From contig CALKND010000007.1 in NCBI GenBank assembly GCA_938092065.1, forward strand, positions 1-64,000: a stretch of 64,000 bases of DNA, read 5' to 3'. The DNA comes from an uncultured Rhodospirillales bacterium. Lineage in GTDB: Bacteria > Pseudomonadota > Alphaproteobacteria > Rhodospirillales > JABHCV01. Positions 34,197 to 42,235 of the stretch are shown here, in pieces. The stretch's first letter is position 1, and each line of letters starts with the position of its first letter. Made by a program: the position numbers and the translations under genes. The notes below the pieces were generated by a model. It was not told the origin of the DNA and did no database searches. It saw only the letters and a list, made by a program, of their open reading frames with translations.

Positions 34197-35246
34197 TTAG
34201 TAGTTCTGTAGCTCAGATCTTCGTAAACTTTTCATTACACCGGTTGATTTCTGACATTCATGCTGCAACATTTGTTGAATGGGAATCACTATCTGGACCA
34301 GTTCAGTAGGTAGTTTCTCAGCAAGACGCTCACTATCATCTATCAATTCCTGCATTCTAATCGCTGCAATATTCATCGCAGGTGAAGCAATAATTTTATT
34401 CCGCCAAAGCAGGTGATTATCTTGGCGACCAGATGCATACCAGTTATCAAAACGAACTTTTGAAACGTCGTCTAATCCTTCACGAAAAATGACAATCACT
34501 GCATTTGGCGCCCGCCGAATGAGGTCTGAACCACTTGACAACGCACCATCATCACCCTGAAAATTCATAATGTCATTAGCAACTTGATAGGCATTCCCAA
34601 GACAATGAAAATACGTACCAATTGCTTTCGCAGCAACATCATGAAGAGCCATTGCCGCAGCTCCTTCAATTGGAGCAATAAAAAGTGGAGCTGTTTTATC
34701 AGCAGAGATTTCTAGGTAGCCCTGCCAGTTGCAAGCGCCATGAACATTGAACTCGCGAGCCTCACCCATTGTTGTAGTCTTCATATGCCTTGCAAGGAGC
34801 TTCACTAGCATTAGTGTATTTGAACGTTGAGCAGCTTCTGCTGCCAATTCAAATGACAGAGCAATGAGCCAATCTCCTAGTGCAAGTGCTATATCGCGTC
34901 CATACTTTGACCAAACCGCAGGCTGTCCTCGTCGCAATTGATCACCATCACAAATATCGTCATGTATCAACGAAGCATTATGTAATACCTCAATAGCTAT
35001 TGCCCAATGCATTGCTGCTGCTTTATTAACATTCAAAAGGTGGGAAGCACGAAGTGCCATTTTTGCTCGAAGCATTTTCCCTGGTTTTTTAAAGTGATAG
35101 GCGGCTACTTCTTCAAGCGGTTGAGCTCCTCTTGGAAGGCGCGCTGCAATAAAGTCAACAAGATTTTTCGAGTTTAATTGATGTCTGAGTTGGGTATCTG
35201 CTTCATCAGCAGTAAAGGCTTTCACCAATGTAGATATTTTTTTCAT
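34197..35246 (-). CDS. crtE: Geranylgeranyl diphosphate synthase
   Basis: 349 residues from ATG 35246, which has AGGA eight bases upstream; the open frame continues upstream from an unsupported ATG. The first Asp-rich motif is intact in SLIHDDICDGDQLRRGQP. The second motif reads ANDIMNFQGDD, with Asn in place of the first Asp of the family's second motif. Kinship to short-chain trans-isoprenyl diphosphate synthases is clear. It makes the C20 precursor for carotenoids; relaxed second-motif residues may change product length or rate. It is separated from proteorhodopsin by a strong hairpin. Confidence 0.9.
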   Translation of the reverse strand: MKKISTLVKAFTADEADTQLRHQLNSKNLVDFIAARLPRGAQPLEEVAAYHFKKPGKMLRAKMALRASHLLNVNKAAAMHWAIAIEVLHNASLIHDDICDGDQLRRGQPAVWSKYGRDIALALGDWLIALSFELAAEAAQRSNTLMLVKLLARHMKTTTMGEAREFNVHGACNWQGYLEISADKTAPLFIAPIEGAAAMALHDVAAKAIGTYFHCLGNAYQVANDIMNFQGDDGALSSGSDLIRRAPNAVIVIFREGLDDVSKVRFDNWYASGRQDNHLLWRNKIIASPAMNIAAIRMQELIDDSERLAEKLPTELVQIVIPIQQMLQHECQKSTGVMKSLRRSELQNY

Positions 35247-35330
35247 TGGGTGATCCTTTTTTGCCAAATATTGTGAATGTCTCAAATGTTTCAGTGGCTA
35301 AATCAAAAATTTAAAATTAATTAAGGAATT

Positions 35331-35355
35331 AGGGGTGGCCACTAAGGCCACCCCT
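35331..35355 (-). terminator. Strong hairpin between proteorhodopsin and crtE
   Basis: AGGGGTGGCC and GGCCACCCCT pair perfectly (ten base pairs) around a five-base loop, just after the proteorhodopsin stop and about 90 bp before the crtE start. On the transcript it is followed by TAATTCCTTAATT, not a T-run, so it is more likely a partial terminator or a 3'-end stabiliser. That would yield more opsin mRNA than crt mRNA. Confidence 0.75.
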
Positions 35356-35362
35356 AAAGAGT

Positions 35363-36151
35363 TTAGCTTGATGCATCACTTTCATTGACTGCAACATTCC
35401 AAATGATTACGCCAAACGCAATTTTGTTTAGCACATCAGCTAGGTTGTAAATCACATTTAAAGTATTTGCATCTACAGTTGACCCGCCGGCCAAGTATCC
35501 CAAAAAATATCCAAGTGGGTAAATGGCCCAGCCAATAGTCACAATCCAACGCATAGTTGAAAATGCTGACTTAACGGCTGCAGAAGATTGTTCTGCAGAC
35601 GCCTTCCCTGCTTCACCAGCAAAGATTTCATACAAAATGTAAATCCAACCCAACATTCCAATAATGAATGCTGGCCAAACTGCAAGATAACCGGCCTCAC
35701 CAAGGTAACCACCAACCAACATTACCAAAGTGCCAATCATCAATCTCCAAAAGATCATCGCTGATGCCGCACCAACTGCACGGAGAATTATGTAGAATTC
35801 AACCATCAGAAGCGGAACAGTAATTAGCCAATCAATGTAACGAAAGACTGTTGGCGACTCTCCTGTTGCAACCCAAATATCTCGCATATAGAAATAGTGA
35901 ACAGCAGCAACTAGAGTTACCAAACCTGAAACTGTTAATGATGTTTTCCATTTTGCGGAAACACGCTGTGTCTCAATAAAGAAGAATGCCGTTGCTGCAA
36001 CCAACGCCATTGAAATGAGCCAGAATGAAATTCCAACAAAATCATCTGATCGAAGATTACTAGCGTGACCTGCTGCAGAAGCTATTGATGGAAAGGCAAC
36101 TAACGCCGCAGTTGCTAGCGCCGTTATAGACTTGTTTGAAACTACTTTCAT
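35363..36151 (-). CDS. Green-absorbing proteorhodopsin (light-driven proton pump)
   Basis: 262 residues: signal peptide (residues 1-27, ending SIASAAG) and seven helices. Counter-ion Asp is at 107 in RYIDWLITVPLL (GPR Asp97), the proton donor Glu at 118 (Glu108) and the conserved His at 85 (His75, in AAVHYFYMRD). The retinal Lys is 243 in LADVLNKIAFG (Lys231). The spectral tuning residue (GPR 105) is Leu115, which indicates green absorption. The five neighbouring crt/blh genes supply retinal. GGAG lies nine bases upstream of the ATG. The upstream region carries a Fur-box-like inverted repeat. Confidence 0.97.
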   Translation of the reverse strand: MKVVSNKSITALATAALVAFPSIASAAGHASNLRSDDFVGISFWLISMALVAATAFFFIETQRVSAKWKTSLTVSGLVTLVAAVHYFYMRDIWVATGESPTVFRYIDWLITVPLLMVEFYIILRAVGAASAMIFWRLMIGTLVMLVGGYLGEAGYLAVWPAFIIGMLGWIYILYEIFAGEAGKASAEQSSAAVKSAFSTMRWIVTIGWAIYPLGYFLGYLAGGSTVDANTLNVIYNLADVLNKIAFGVIIWNVAVNESDASS

Positions 36152-36622
36152 GTTTATTTACTCCATTAAAAATAATTGCACACTTATTGTTACGCTAAAT
36201 TTATATTCCCTTATAGTAAACTATTAAAAGGGTTTGGAACCACTAATTTATGATAATAATAATGATTATCATAAATTAGTATACTACATCTTCAGTTTAG
36301 TATAGTTGTTAACTATATGTTTTCCCCCCCAGTTATGTACCAATCACTTTGCTTAACACTCGAGACTAGCAAACAGTACTTAAGATAGCCCTTTTTGTTA
36401 GATCTTCAACATGAAGAATCTAAGCTACCTATTTGCTACATTTAGATAGTTTGCATAGGACCGTTTCAATTGTAAAGGCACAGCTATAAATAGAAGCACT
36501 TTGATTGTTGCCAAGGGTAGCTTTAAGTTTGTGATATGTGTATTATAATGAGGAGAATAAACACTATTAGCGTCATGTCGGGTTTCTACTAGCAGATTAG
36601 TTTTGCATCCGAGTTTCGTGTA
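36152..36622. other. Divergent control region between proteorhodopsin and PhyH-like genes
   Basis: This 471-bp AT-rich gap should carry both promoters. The only structure I see is the inverted repeat at 36242-36280. Minus-strand promoter candidates lie between it and the opsin start (TTCCAA with TACTAT about 18 bp on), but they are weak. No gene or RNA is apparent. Confidence 0.5.
36242..36280. promoter_or_regulatory. 16-bp perfect inverted repeat containing a Fur-box-like core
   Basis: ACTAATTTATGATAAT and its exact complement flank a seven-base centre. Inside, 36252-36270 reads GATAATAATAATGATTATC, which agrees with the classical 19-bp Fur box at 17 of 19 positions. It lies about 100 bp upstream of the opsin ATG. 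No T-run follows on either strand and the genes on both sides diverge from it, so a terminator is unlikely and an operator likely. The regulator might be Fur, Mur or another protein of that family. Confidence 0.65.
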
Positions 36623-37657
36623 ATGAGGAACCGGATTATTAACAAAAGAAACCAGTCTAATAATATGCTTGTGGGCGAGAATGCAGCAAAGTCTGATGTA
36701 AACCAGTCTTGGCAACAAGATAATCAAGCCTGGTGGGATTGGTACGTAACACTGGCCGAAAACACAGATCAAGACAATGACGGCGCTCTTGTTGACCTGC
36801 CTCCAATTCCACACTTCAAACTACCTTCCGATACTGAAGTTGAAAATGAGCTAATTTCACCTTACAACCTAACGAAAGACCAGTGCCTAGCTTTTCAAAG
36901 AGATGGGTTCATCAAACTACCAAGGGTCTTGTCACGTGGGGCTGTAGCCCGCTTGCGTCAGGAACTTCTTGTACTTATTAAGAAAACCTTTGGCATCAAC
37001 CGCACCAGCAATAAAAATCGTTTCTTGAGTCTTGAAATGATGTGGTTAGAAAATGCACTAATTAGAAGCTACGTACTTAGCCCCCGCATTGCCGAGATTG
37101 CAGCAAAACTACTTGGCGTGGAAAGAATACGCCTTTATCATGATAATGTCCTTGCCAAAGAGCCGGGTTGCGGGCGTACTCCATGGCATTATGACGATCA
37201 CCATTTTCCACTGGCAACAGACGATGTCGTGACTGCTTGGATACCAGCTCAGCCTATACCCATTGCAATGGGTCCCCTGACATTTGCAAAGCCATTAAGT
37301 GTTTTTGAACTTGTTAAAGATATCGACTTTAATAAATTTGACACAAGCTATGACAAGCAAATTATAGAGGCCTTTAAATCCAATAATGTTGTATTGGAAG
37401 AAAGTCCATTTGAAATGGGTGAGGTTAGCTTTCACCATAACAAAAGCTTTCATACTGCTGCTAGCAACAAAACTACGCGGACCCGTGTTGTTCTGGCTAA
37501 TACATTTTTTGCAGATGGTGCCCGCGTAGTTGAACAGCCAACAATGGTATCAGGAGACTGGCAGAAATTTGTTCCTAATGTTGGTCCTGGAGAGATTGCT
37601 GCGAGTAAACTTAACCCTATTTGCTGGCCTCCGAACATCGAAAAAAAAGGTCAGTAA
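36623..37657 (+). CDS. Phytanoyl-CoA dioxygenase (PhyH)-like non-haem iron oxygenase
   Basis: 344 residues (or 330 from Met15). The start is uncertain: neither ATG 36623 nor ATG 36665 has a good ribosome binding site. The Fe(II)/2-oxoglutarate site is visible: H-x-D in GRTPWHYDDHHF (His189, Asp191), distal His277 in SFHTAASN, and a nearby Arg for 2-oxoglutarate in TRTRVVL. It hydroxylates a small molecule, of which the identity is open. It is followed by two methyltransferase genes, the first with a start that probably overlaps this gene, which suggests a tailoring or biosynthetic pathway. Confidence 0.85.
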   Translation: MRNRIINKRNQSNNMLVGENAAKSDVNQSWQQDNQAWWDWYVTLAENTDQDNDGALVDLPPIPHFKLPSDTEVENELISPYNLTKDQCLAFQRDGFIKLPRVLSRGAVARLRQELLVLIKKTFGINRTSNKNRFLSLEMMWLENALIRSYVLSPRIAEIAAKLLGVERIRLYHDNVLAKEPGCGRTPWHYDDHHFPLATDDVVTAWIPAQPIPIAMGPLTFAKPLSVFELVKDIDFNKFDTSYDKQIIEAFKSNNVVLEESPFEMGEVSFHHNKSFHTAASNKTTRTRVVLANTFFADGARVVEQPTMVSGDWQKFVPNVGPGEIAASKLNPICWPPNIEKKGQ

Positions 37658-38546
37658 CATAGTAGATTTAGCAGATACATTTGAACGCAGTTGTGATCAT
37701 TGGAGCGAAGCGAGAAGATCAGAGATGGAGGACTTCTATGCGCTTGCCTCTATTGACTACCGCCACTTGGCTGAAGCAATTGATTGGAAAGCTTGGCTTG
37801 AAATCAGACAAACACAAGTTGGCTTGCGCTGCTTACGACTTCTGGATGTTGCGTGTGGTTCAGGTAAATTTCCGGCAGCGCTCACGTCTCATGCGAACAT
37901 AGCAAACGCTTCTATCAAGCCTGTTGATTACTCCCTTCTTGATCCATCTATGTTTTCAATATCTGAGGCACGACAAGTGTTAACACCTCCTTTCAAAGCG
38001 GGTGCTGAATACGAAATGAGACTGCAGGACCTCAAATGTCAATTTGGCTATTTTGATATCGTCTGGGCGACACATGCCCTATATGCTATCCCCCAAAACG
38101 AATTGGAACCAGCTCTACAATGTATGGTACGCGCCATGGGACATGGTGGAAAAGAAGACAATAGCGGCGCTGGATTTATTGCACATGCAAGCAAAAAATC
38201 ACACTACCTTAAATTTTTTCAACATTATCTCAAAGGTTTCAAAGATGGCGTGGGTGCACCATACACAAATTCAGAACAGATCATTTCCATGCTCAACCAA
38301 ATGGGAGTGTCAGTTGAAATCAAAGAAATTAATTACACAAACAGAGCTCAACAAAGTCAGGAGTCACAGGTTGAAAGATACCTGCAACGCTGCTTATTTG
38401 ATGACACCCTAAGCCTCAAAGAAATGATGGCTAATCCCATTACCGGCCGATACCTAGAGACCTGTCGAAGGGACGGCATGTGGCAATTTGCACAAAGCGT
38501 AACTATGATTTTTATGAATGTCTCTTCTAACTCAACAACAATCTGA
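37578..38546 (+). CDS. SAM-dependent methyltransferase
   Basis: About 320 residues. The conserved portion starts around 37650 (DLADTFERSCDHWSEARRSEMEDFYALASIDYRHLAEAI), so translation begins within or at the end of the PhyH gene. No clear start codon with a binding site can be named; 37578 is a provisional ATG and 37725 the next one. The SAM-binding motif is LRLLDVACGSGKFPAAL, with DIVWATHALYAIP further on and a GAGFIAHASKKSHYLKFF strand and loop typical of small-molecule methyltransferases. Part of a three-gene set. Confidence 0.75.
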   Translation: MLVLERLLRVNLTLFAGLRTSKKKVSNIVDLADTFERSCDHWSEARRSEMEDFYALASIDYRHLAEAIDWKAWLEIRQTQVGLRCLRLLDVACGSGKFPAALTSHANIANASIKPVDYSLLDPSMFSISEARQVLTPPFKAGAEYEMRLQDLKCQFGYFDIVWATHALYAIPQNELEPALQCMVRAMGHGGKEDNSGAGFIAHASKKSHYLKFFQHYLKGFKDGVGAPYTNSEQIISMLNQMGVSVEIKEINYTNRAQQSQESQVERYLQRCLFDDTLSLKEMMANPITGRYLETCRRDGMWQFAQSVTMIFMNVSSNSTTI

Positions 38547-38571
38547 TTAAAAACCCTATGGATAAATTAAC

Positions 38572-39468
38572 ATGAATCAACCTATGAACGTTGTTTCATC
38601 TTGGACACACCAAATCGAAAATGGTCAACAGCCAAGCAGTTCTGACTTGCAAGATCACCTTACCGCTGTTCATGATAGAAACGCAGGTTTTACTGAGGCA
38701 GTCGCTTGGAACTGCCGTGATGTTAGTGGTAAAAACAGCTATGAATTACTAGCTGATATTGTGGACCAAAAATATCATTCCAATGTACTAGAACTCGCAT
38801 GTGGAAGCGGAGTTTTATTAGATTTATGCAATCAGAGATTTGATAGTAGAATGGTATTGTCAGGAATTGATATTAGTGGCGCCGAATTAAAACTTGCACG
38901 TAAACGTCTTTCTCGCACTGCTATCAAACTTCATCAAAGCGCAGCTCAGGATTTAGATTTTATTACTGAATCATCAGTTGACGTAATTCTTTGCCACTGG
39001 GCTTTGACTTTGATGGATCCAGTGGTTCCAGTACTTGCCACAGTCAAGCGCTTACTCAAAAAATGTGGCGTTTTTGCTGCTATTATAGACGGAGATGCTG
39101 GTTCTGCTCCTGGCTATCCTGAAATCAATGACATCATTTATCAATATGCTCAACGTATGTATCCAGACTATGGTGTTATTGAACTTGGGGACCCAAGAGT
39201 AAGAACTGCAGAGGGGCTAAAAAAACTTGTAGGCAAAATTTTTATTGATTCTGATGTAAGTATAAAACCTGTTATTTTAAGTTATAATGCTGCGCCTAAA
39301 ACACTAGCAAAAGAGTCTGCCGGTTTTTTTTATGCTTCATTTGTGCTTTCAGAGACAGAACACCGCCAAATGCTGGGTGATCTTGAGACCCATTTTGCTG
39401 CCAGAATGCTAAATGGAAATAGCTACTTTTATATGCCAGTAAATCTCCTTGTAATTAGGCAACCCTGA
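38572..39468 (+). CDS. SAM-dependent methyltransferase
   Basis: 298 residues. The SAM site is NVLELACGSGVLLDLCNQRF, with LSGIDISGAELKLARKRL for the ribose Asp, then VDVILCHWALTLMDP and LLKKCGVFAAIIDGDAG. The latter half (about 130 residues) is a substrate cap. It follows the preceding methyltransferase by 25 bp with GGAT near the ATG. Two methyltransferases plus one dioxygenase suggest a methylated, hydroxylated metabolite. Confidence 0.82.
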   Translation: MNQPMNVVSSWTHQIENGQQPSSSDLQDHLTAVHDRNAGFTEAVAWNCRDVSGKNSYELLADIVDQKYHSNVLELACGSGVLLDLCNQRFDSRMVLSGIDISGAELKLARKRLSRTAIKLHQSAAQDLDFITESSVDVILCHWALTLMDPVVPVLATVKRLLKKCGVFAAIIDGDAGSAPGYPEINDIIYQYAQRMYPDYGVIELGDPRVRTAEGLKKLVGKIFIDSDVSIKPVILSYNAAPKTLAKESAGFFYASFVLSETEHRQMLGDLETHFAARMLNGNSYFYMPVNLLVIRQP

Positions 39469-39473
39469 GCCTT

Positions 39474-39488
39474 GGCATTTTTTGCCAG
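39474..39488 (+). terminator. Weak hairpin after the methyltransferase gene
   Basis: TGGCA and TGCCA pair around five T residues six bases after the stop. The stem is short, so it is only a candidate terminator for the PhyH-methyltransferase set. Confidence 0.3.
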
Positions 39489-39742
39489 AATGCTGATGTC
39501 TTAAATATTGTGCAGAAAAGACCTTTCTCAAAAAACGCACTACTTGAATATTGTTTTTGTTTTTCATCTCCATTAAATTTTTATTCATATAAAGTAATAG
39601 TTTTTTTGATACAAATCCGCTCAAAATACAGACTATGTAAGCTGTTATGGTGGTCTAAAGAGCCGTTAACAGAGCCGCGAAGAATTAATTTAATAACAAA
39701 AGTTATCTATTTTGACATTTTTTTAAAAAAGAATTTGGCAAG

Positions 39743-40672
39743 ATGAGCAAGCAATTAAAAAATAAAATTGTAATAGTTGCAATGTATCAATTCGTGCAAC
39801 TTGATGATTTCATGCAAATGAAGCCGCTGCTTTTAAAAATATGTGGTGAAAACAATATTAAGGGCACCATCTTACTCGCCCATGAAGGGTTAAATGGAAC
39901 AATTGCAGGTTCACAAACTGGGATTGATAACCTACTTGCTTATTTACACGCAGAGCCTCGCTTTAAAACCATGAACTACAAAAAGTCTTATACCAACACC
40001 TCCCCATTTCGCCGCTTGAAAGTAAGAATAAAACAAGAGATCGTAACTATGGGTATGCCAGAAACAGACCCTGGAGAGCTATCTGGTAAGCGGGTAGATG
40101 CGTATCAATGGAACAAATTAATAAAGGATCCCGACATAATAACGCTAGACACCCGCAACGTGTATGAGCATGAAGTAGGTACATTCGAAAATGCTATATC
40201 TCCTGGAACCTATAAATTCCGAGATTTTCCTAAATTTGTTGATATTAACTTAGATCCTCAAAAGCACCAAAAGATAGCAATGTTTTGCACGGGTGGAATA
40301 CGTTGTGAAAAAGCATCTAACTACCTGTTAAAAAATGGATTTAAGGAAGTCTACCATTTAGACGGTGGCATTCTTAAGTATCTGGAGACTGTCAAAAAGA
40401 AAGATAGTCTTTGGCTGGGAGAATGCTTTGTTTTTGATGAACGTGTGGCAGTAGATGAAGATCTTATGCCTGGTTCATATGTTCAGTGTCATGCTTGCCG
40501 CAGGCCGCTGAAGAATTCTGACCTAAAATCCTCACTGTATGAAGTCGGCGTTTCTTGCCATCATTGCCATGGAAAACATGAGGCTAAGAAAATAGAGGGG
40601 TTAAGGGAACGCCAACGGCAATTCGAAATGATTAATCGCCGAAAAAAAACTTTCAGTGAAAATGACTTTTAA
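39743..40672 (+). CDS. trhO: tRNA uridine(34) hydroxylase, rhodanese-type (TrhO)
   Basis: 309 residues. A ferredoxin-like N-terminal domain (HEGLNGTIAGSQTGIDNLL) precedes a rhodanese domain (DTRNVYEHEVGTFENAI, IAMFCTGGIRCEKASNYLLKNGF with the active-site Cys, YHLDGGILKYLE). The C-terminal Cys pairs (QCHACRRPL and CHHCHG) complete the family layout. TrhO uses oxygen or prephenate-derived chemistry to form 5-hydroxyuridine at tRNA position 34. The catalytic Cys and length agree with the family. It is followed by a GST gene after 24 bp. Confidence 0.92.
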   Translation: MSKQLKNKIVIVAMYQFVQLDDFMQMKPLLLKICGENNIKGTILLAHEGLNGTIAGSQTGIDNLLAYLHAEPRFKTMNYKKSYTNTSPFRRLKVRIKQEIVTMGMPETDPGELSGKRVDAYQWNKLIKDPDIITLDTRNVYEHEVGTFENAISPGTYKFRDFPKFVDINLDPQKHQKIAMFCTGGIRCEKASNYLLKNGFKEVYHLDGGILKYLETVKKKDSLWLGECFVFDERVAVDEDLMPGSYVQCHACRRPLKNSDLKSSLYEVGVSCHHCHGKHEAKKIEGLRERQRQFEMINRRKKTFSENDF

Positions 40673-40696
40673 AATAAAAAAGAATTCTGATTTGTC

Positions 40697-41356
40697 ATGA
40701 GTTCATATCCAATTCTATACTCTTTCAGGCGTTGCCCTTACGCAATGCGTGGACGCATGGCCCTAAAAAAGTCGGGGATTGTATATGAATTACGTGAAGT
40801 CTTGTTGCGCAAAAAACCAAAATCGATGACACTCGCATCTCCAAAAGGGACTGTCCCCGTTTTACAGCTAAGTGATGATAGTGTAATAGATGAAAGCTTA
40901 GATATAATGCTCTGGGCACTCGCTAGACGAGACCCAGACAACTGGCTGGAAAAAATTGATGAGTCAGAATCACTTATTGAAGAACTGGACCTAGTCTTTA
41001 AAAAAGCCCTTGATGGATATAAGTATTTTGTGAAACACCCTAAACATCCTCAATCTTATTACAGGGCACAGGGTGAAAAATTTCTCATTAAGCTTGAGGA
41101 GAGGCTTATAGCATACAATGGTGAGGGGCTGAGCAATACGCGAACAACATTCACTGACATTGCTGTATTTCCATTCGTTAGACAATATGCATTCGTAGAT
41201 AAAACATGGTTTGATCAAACGCCCTATAGTCTTGTAAGAAACTGGTTAACACAACATTTGGAGAGTGAACTATTCCTCTCCATCATGAACAAAAATCCAC
41301 CTTGGGAACCAGGTGATGAAATTACTTTTATGGGAATTTACTCAGACAGAAAATAA
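40697..41356 (+). CDS. Glutathione S-transferase-like protein
   Basis: 219 residues. The thioredoxin-like domain begins ILYSFRRCPYAMRGRMALKKSGI, with the CPYAMR motif of glutaredoxin-2/GST-type proteins, then KGTVPVLQL (cis-Pro) and DESLDIM. The helical domain contains TRTTFTDIAVFPFVRQYA with the conserved Asp N-cap. It may conjugate or reduce small thiols. Transcribed with trhO. Confidence 0.9.
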   Translation: MSSYPILYSFRRCPYAMRGRMALKKSGIVYELREVLLRKKPKSMTLASPKGTVPVLQLSDDSVIDESLDIMLWALARRDPDNWLEKIDESESLIEELDLVFKKALDGYKYFVKHPKHPQSYYRAQGEKFLIKLEERLIAYNGEGLSNTRTTFTDIAVFPFVRQYAFVDKTWFDQTPYSLVRNWLTQHLESELFLSIMNKNPPWEPGDEITFMGIYSDRK

Positions 41357-41516
41357 GTTTTTTTTAATTTACAATTACGGTGTAAATAAGACTTGACCAC
41401 ATTACACACGTATCTAATGTGCAAATAAGATGCTAAATTAGATTGTCTCAATAAAGAACAAGAACTTTTTAATTGGTAACAAGTAACTTACTTGGACCTT
41501 GAGGGAACTAGAGTGA

Positions 41517-41996
41517 ATGAATAGCGAGATTAGAAATATTAACAAATTACAGCAAGGCCCGATTCTTGTTGCTGCTGACTTTTCTGAAAATTCTAAGTCT
41601 GCGGTATTATGGGCAATCGATATATCTATAGCCCTTCAAGCGTCTTTGGTATTAATTCATATTGTCCATGACCGTGCGGAGGGTCCGGGTTATTATAGAC
41701 ACGATAAGAAAGATGCAATGCGTCCAATGGAAGACATTGCAGAGAGAATGATGCAGAAATTTCTGAAAAGCTTGAGTGATAAAAGTCCTTTGTATGAATC
41801 CTTTAAAAATCTTGAGACAAGAATAGTGACGGGTTTGCCAGTGACGCGTATTCTTGAGACAGCAGAAAATATTGACGCTAGAATGATCGTAATGGGCAGC
41901 CAAGGACTTACAGGACTTGCTCACTTGCTCATAGGTTCTAAAGCAGAACAAGTAGTACGACTGTCTAAGATTCCAGTTACCATAGTTAAAAATTAG
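41517..41996 (+). CDS. Universal stress protein, single domain (UspA)
   Basis: 159 residues. ILVAADFSENSKSAVLWAIDI starts the fold, and the nucleotide loop appears as IVMGSQGLTGLAHLLIGSKAEQVVRLSKIPVTIV (G-x-x-G-x(9)-G-S). AGGGAACTAG lies before ATG 41517. It stands alone, followed by a 239-bp gap before the Na/Pi transporter. Distinct from the tandem Usp at 21583. Confidence 0.9.
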   Translation: MNSEIRNINKLQQGPILVAADFSENSKSAVLWAIDISIALQASLVLIHIVHDRAEGPGYYRHDKKDAMRPMEDIAERMMQKFLKSLSDKSPLYESFKNLETRIVTGLPVTRILETAENIDARMIVMGSQGLTGLAHLLIGSKAEQVVRLSKIPVTIVKN

Positions 41997-42235
41997 AATT
42001 AAATAAATATAATATAAAAATTGCTTTATAAATTAATATAAAAATAATTATGTTTACATTTAAAGTATTGATTATTTATTAATTGGATTTTTTCAATTTA
42101 TACATCGTGCTTAGTTACATGATGCGCGGTCATGACTGCTATGAGAAAGCATGGTTTGAACTTCAAATTATGTTTGTTAAGGTTTAATGCTAAGAAAAAA
42201 CACGGATTCAATCCGTTCGGGGAAAAGATTGCTCA

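Noticed and set aside
36425-36814. 129-codon leftward ORF in the opsin-PhyH gap
   Set aside because: It overlaps the well-supported dioxygenase gene and has biased, non-protein composition.
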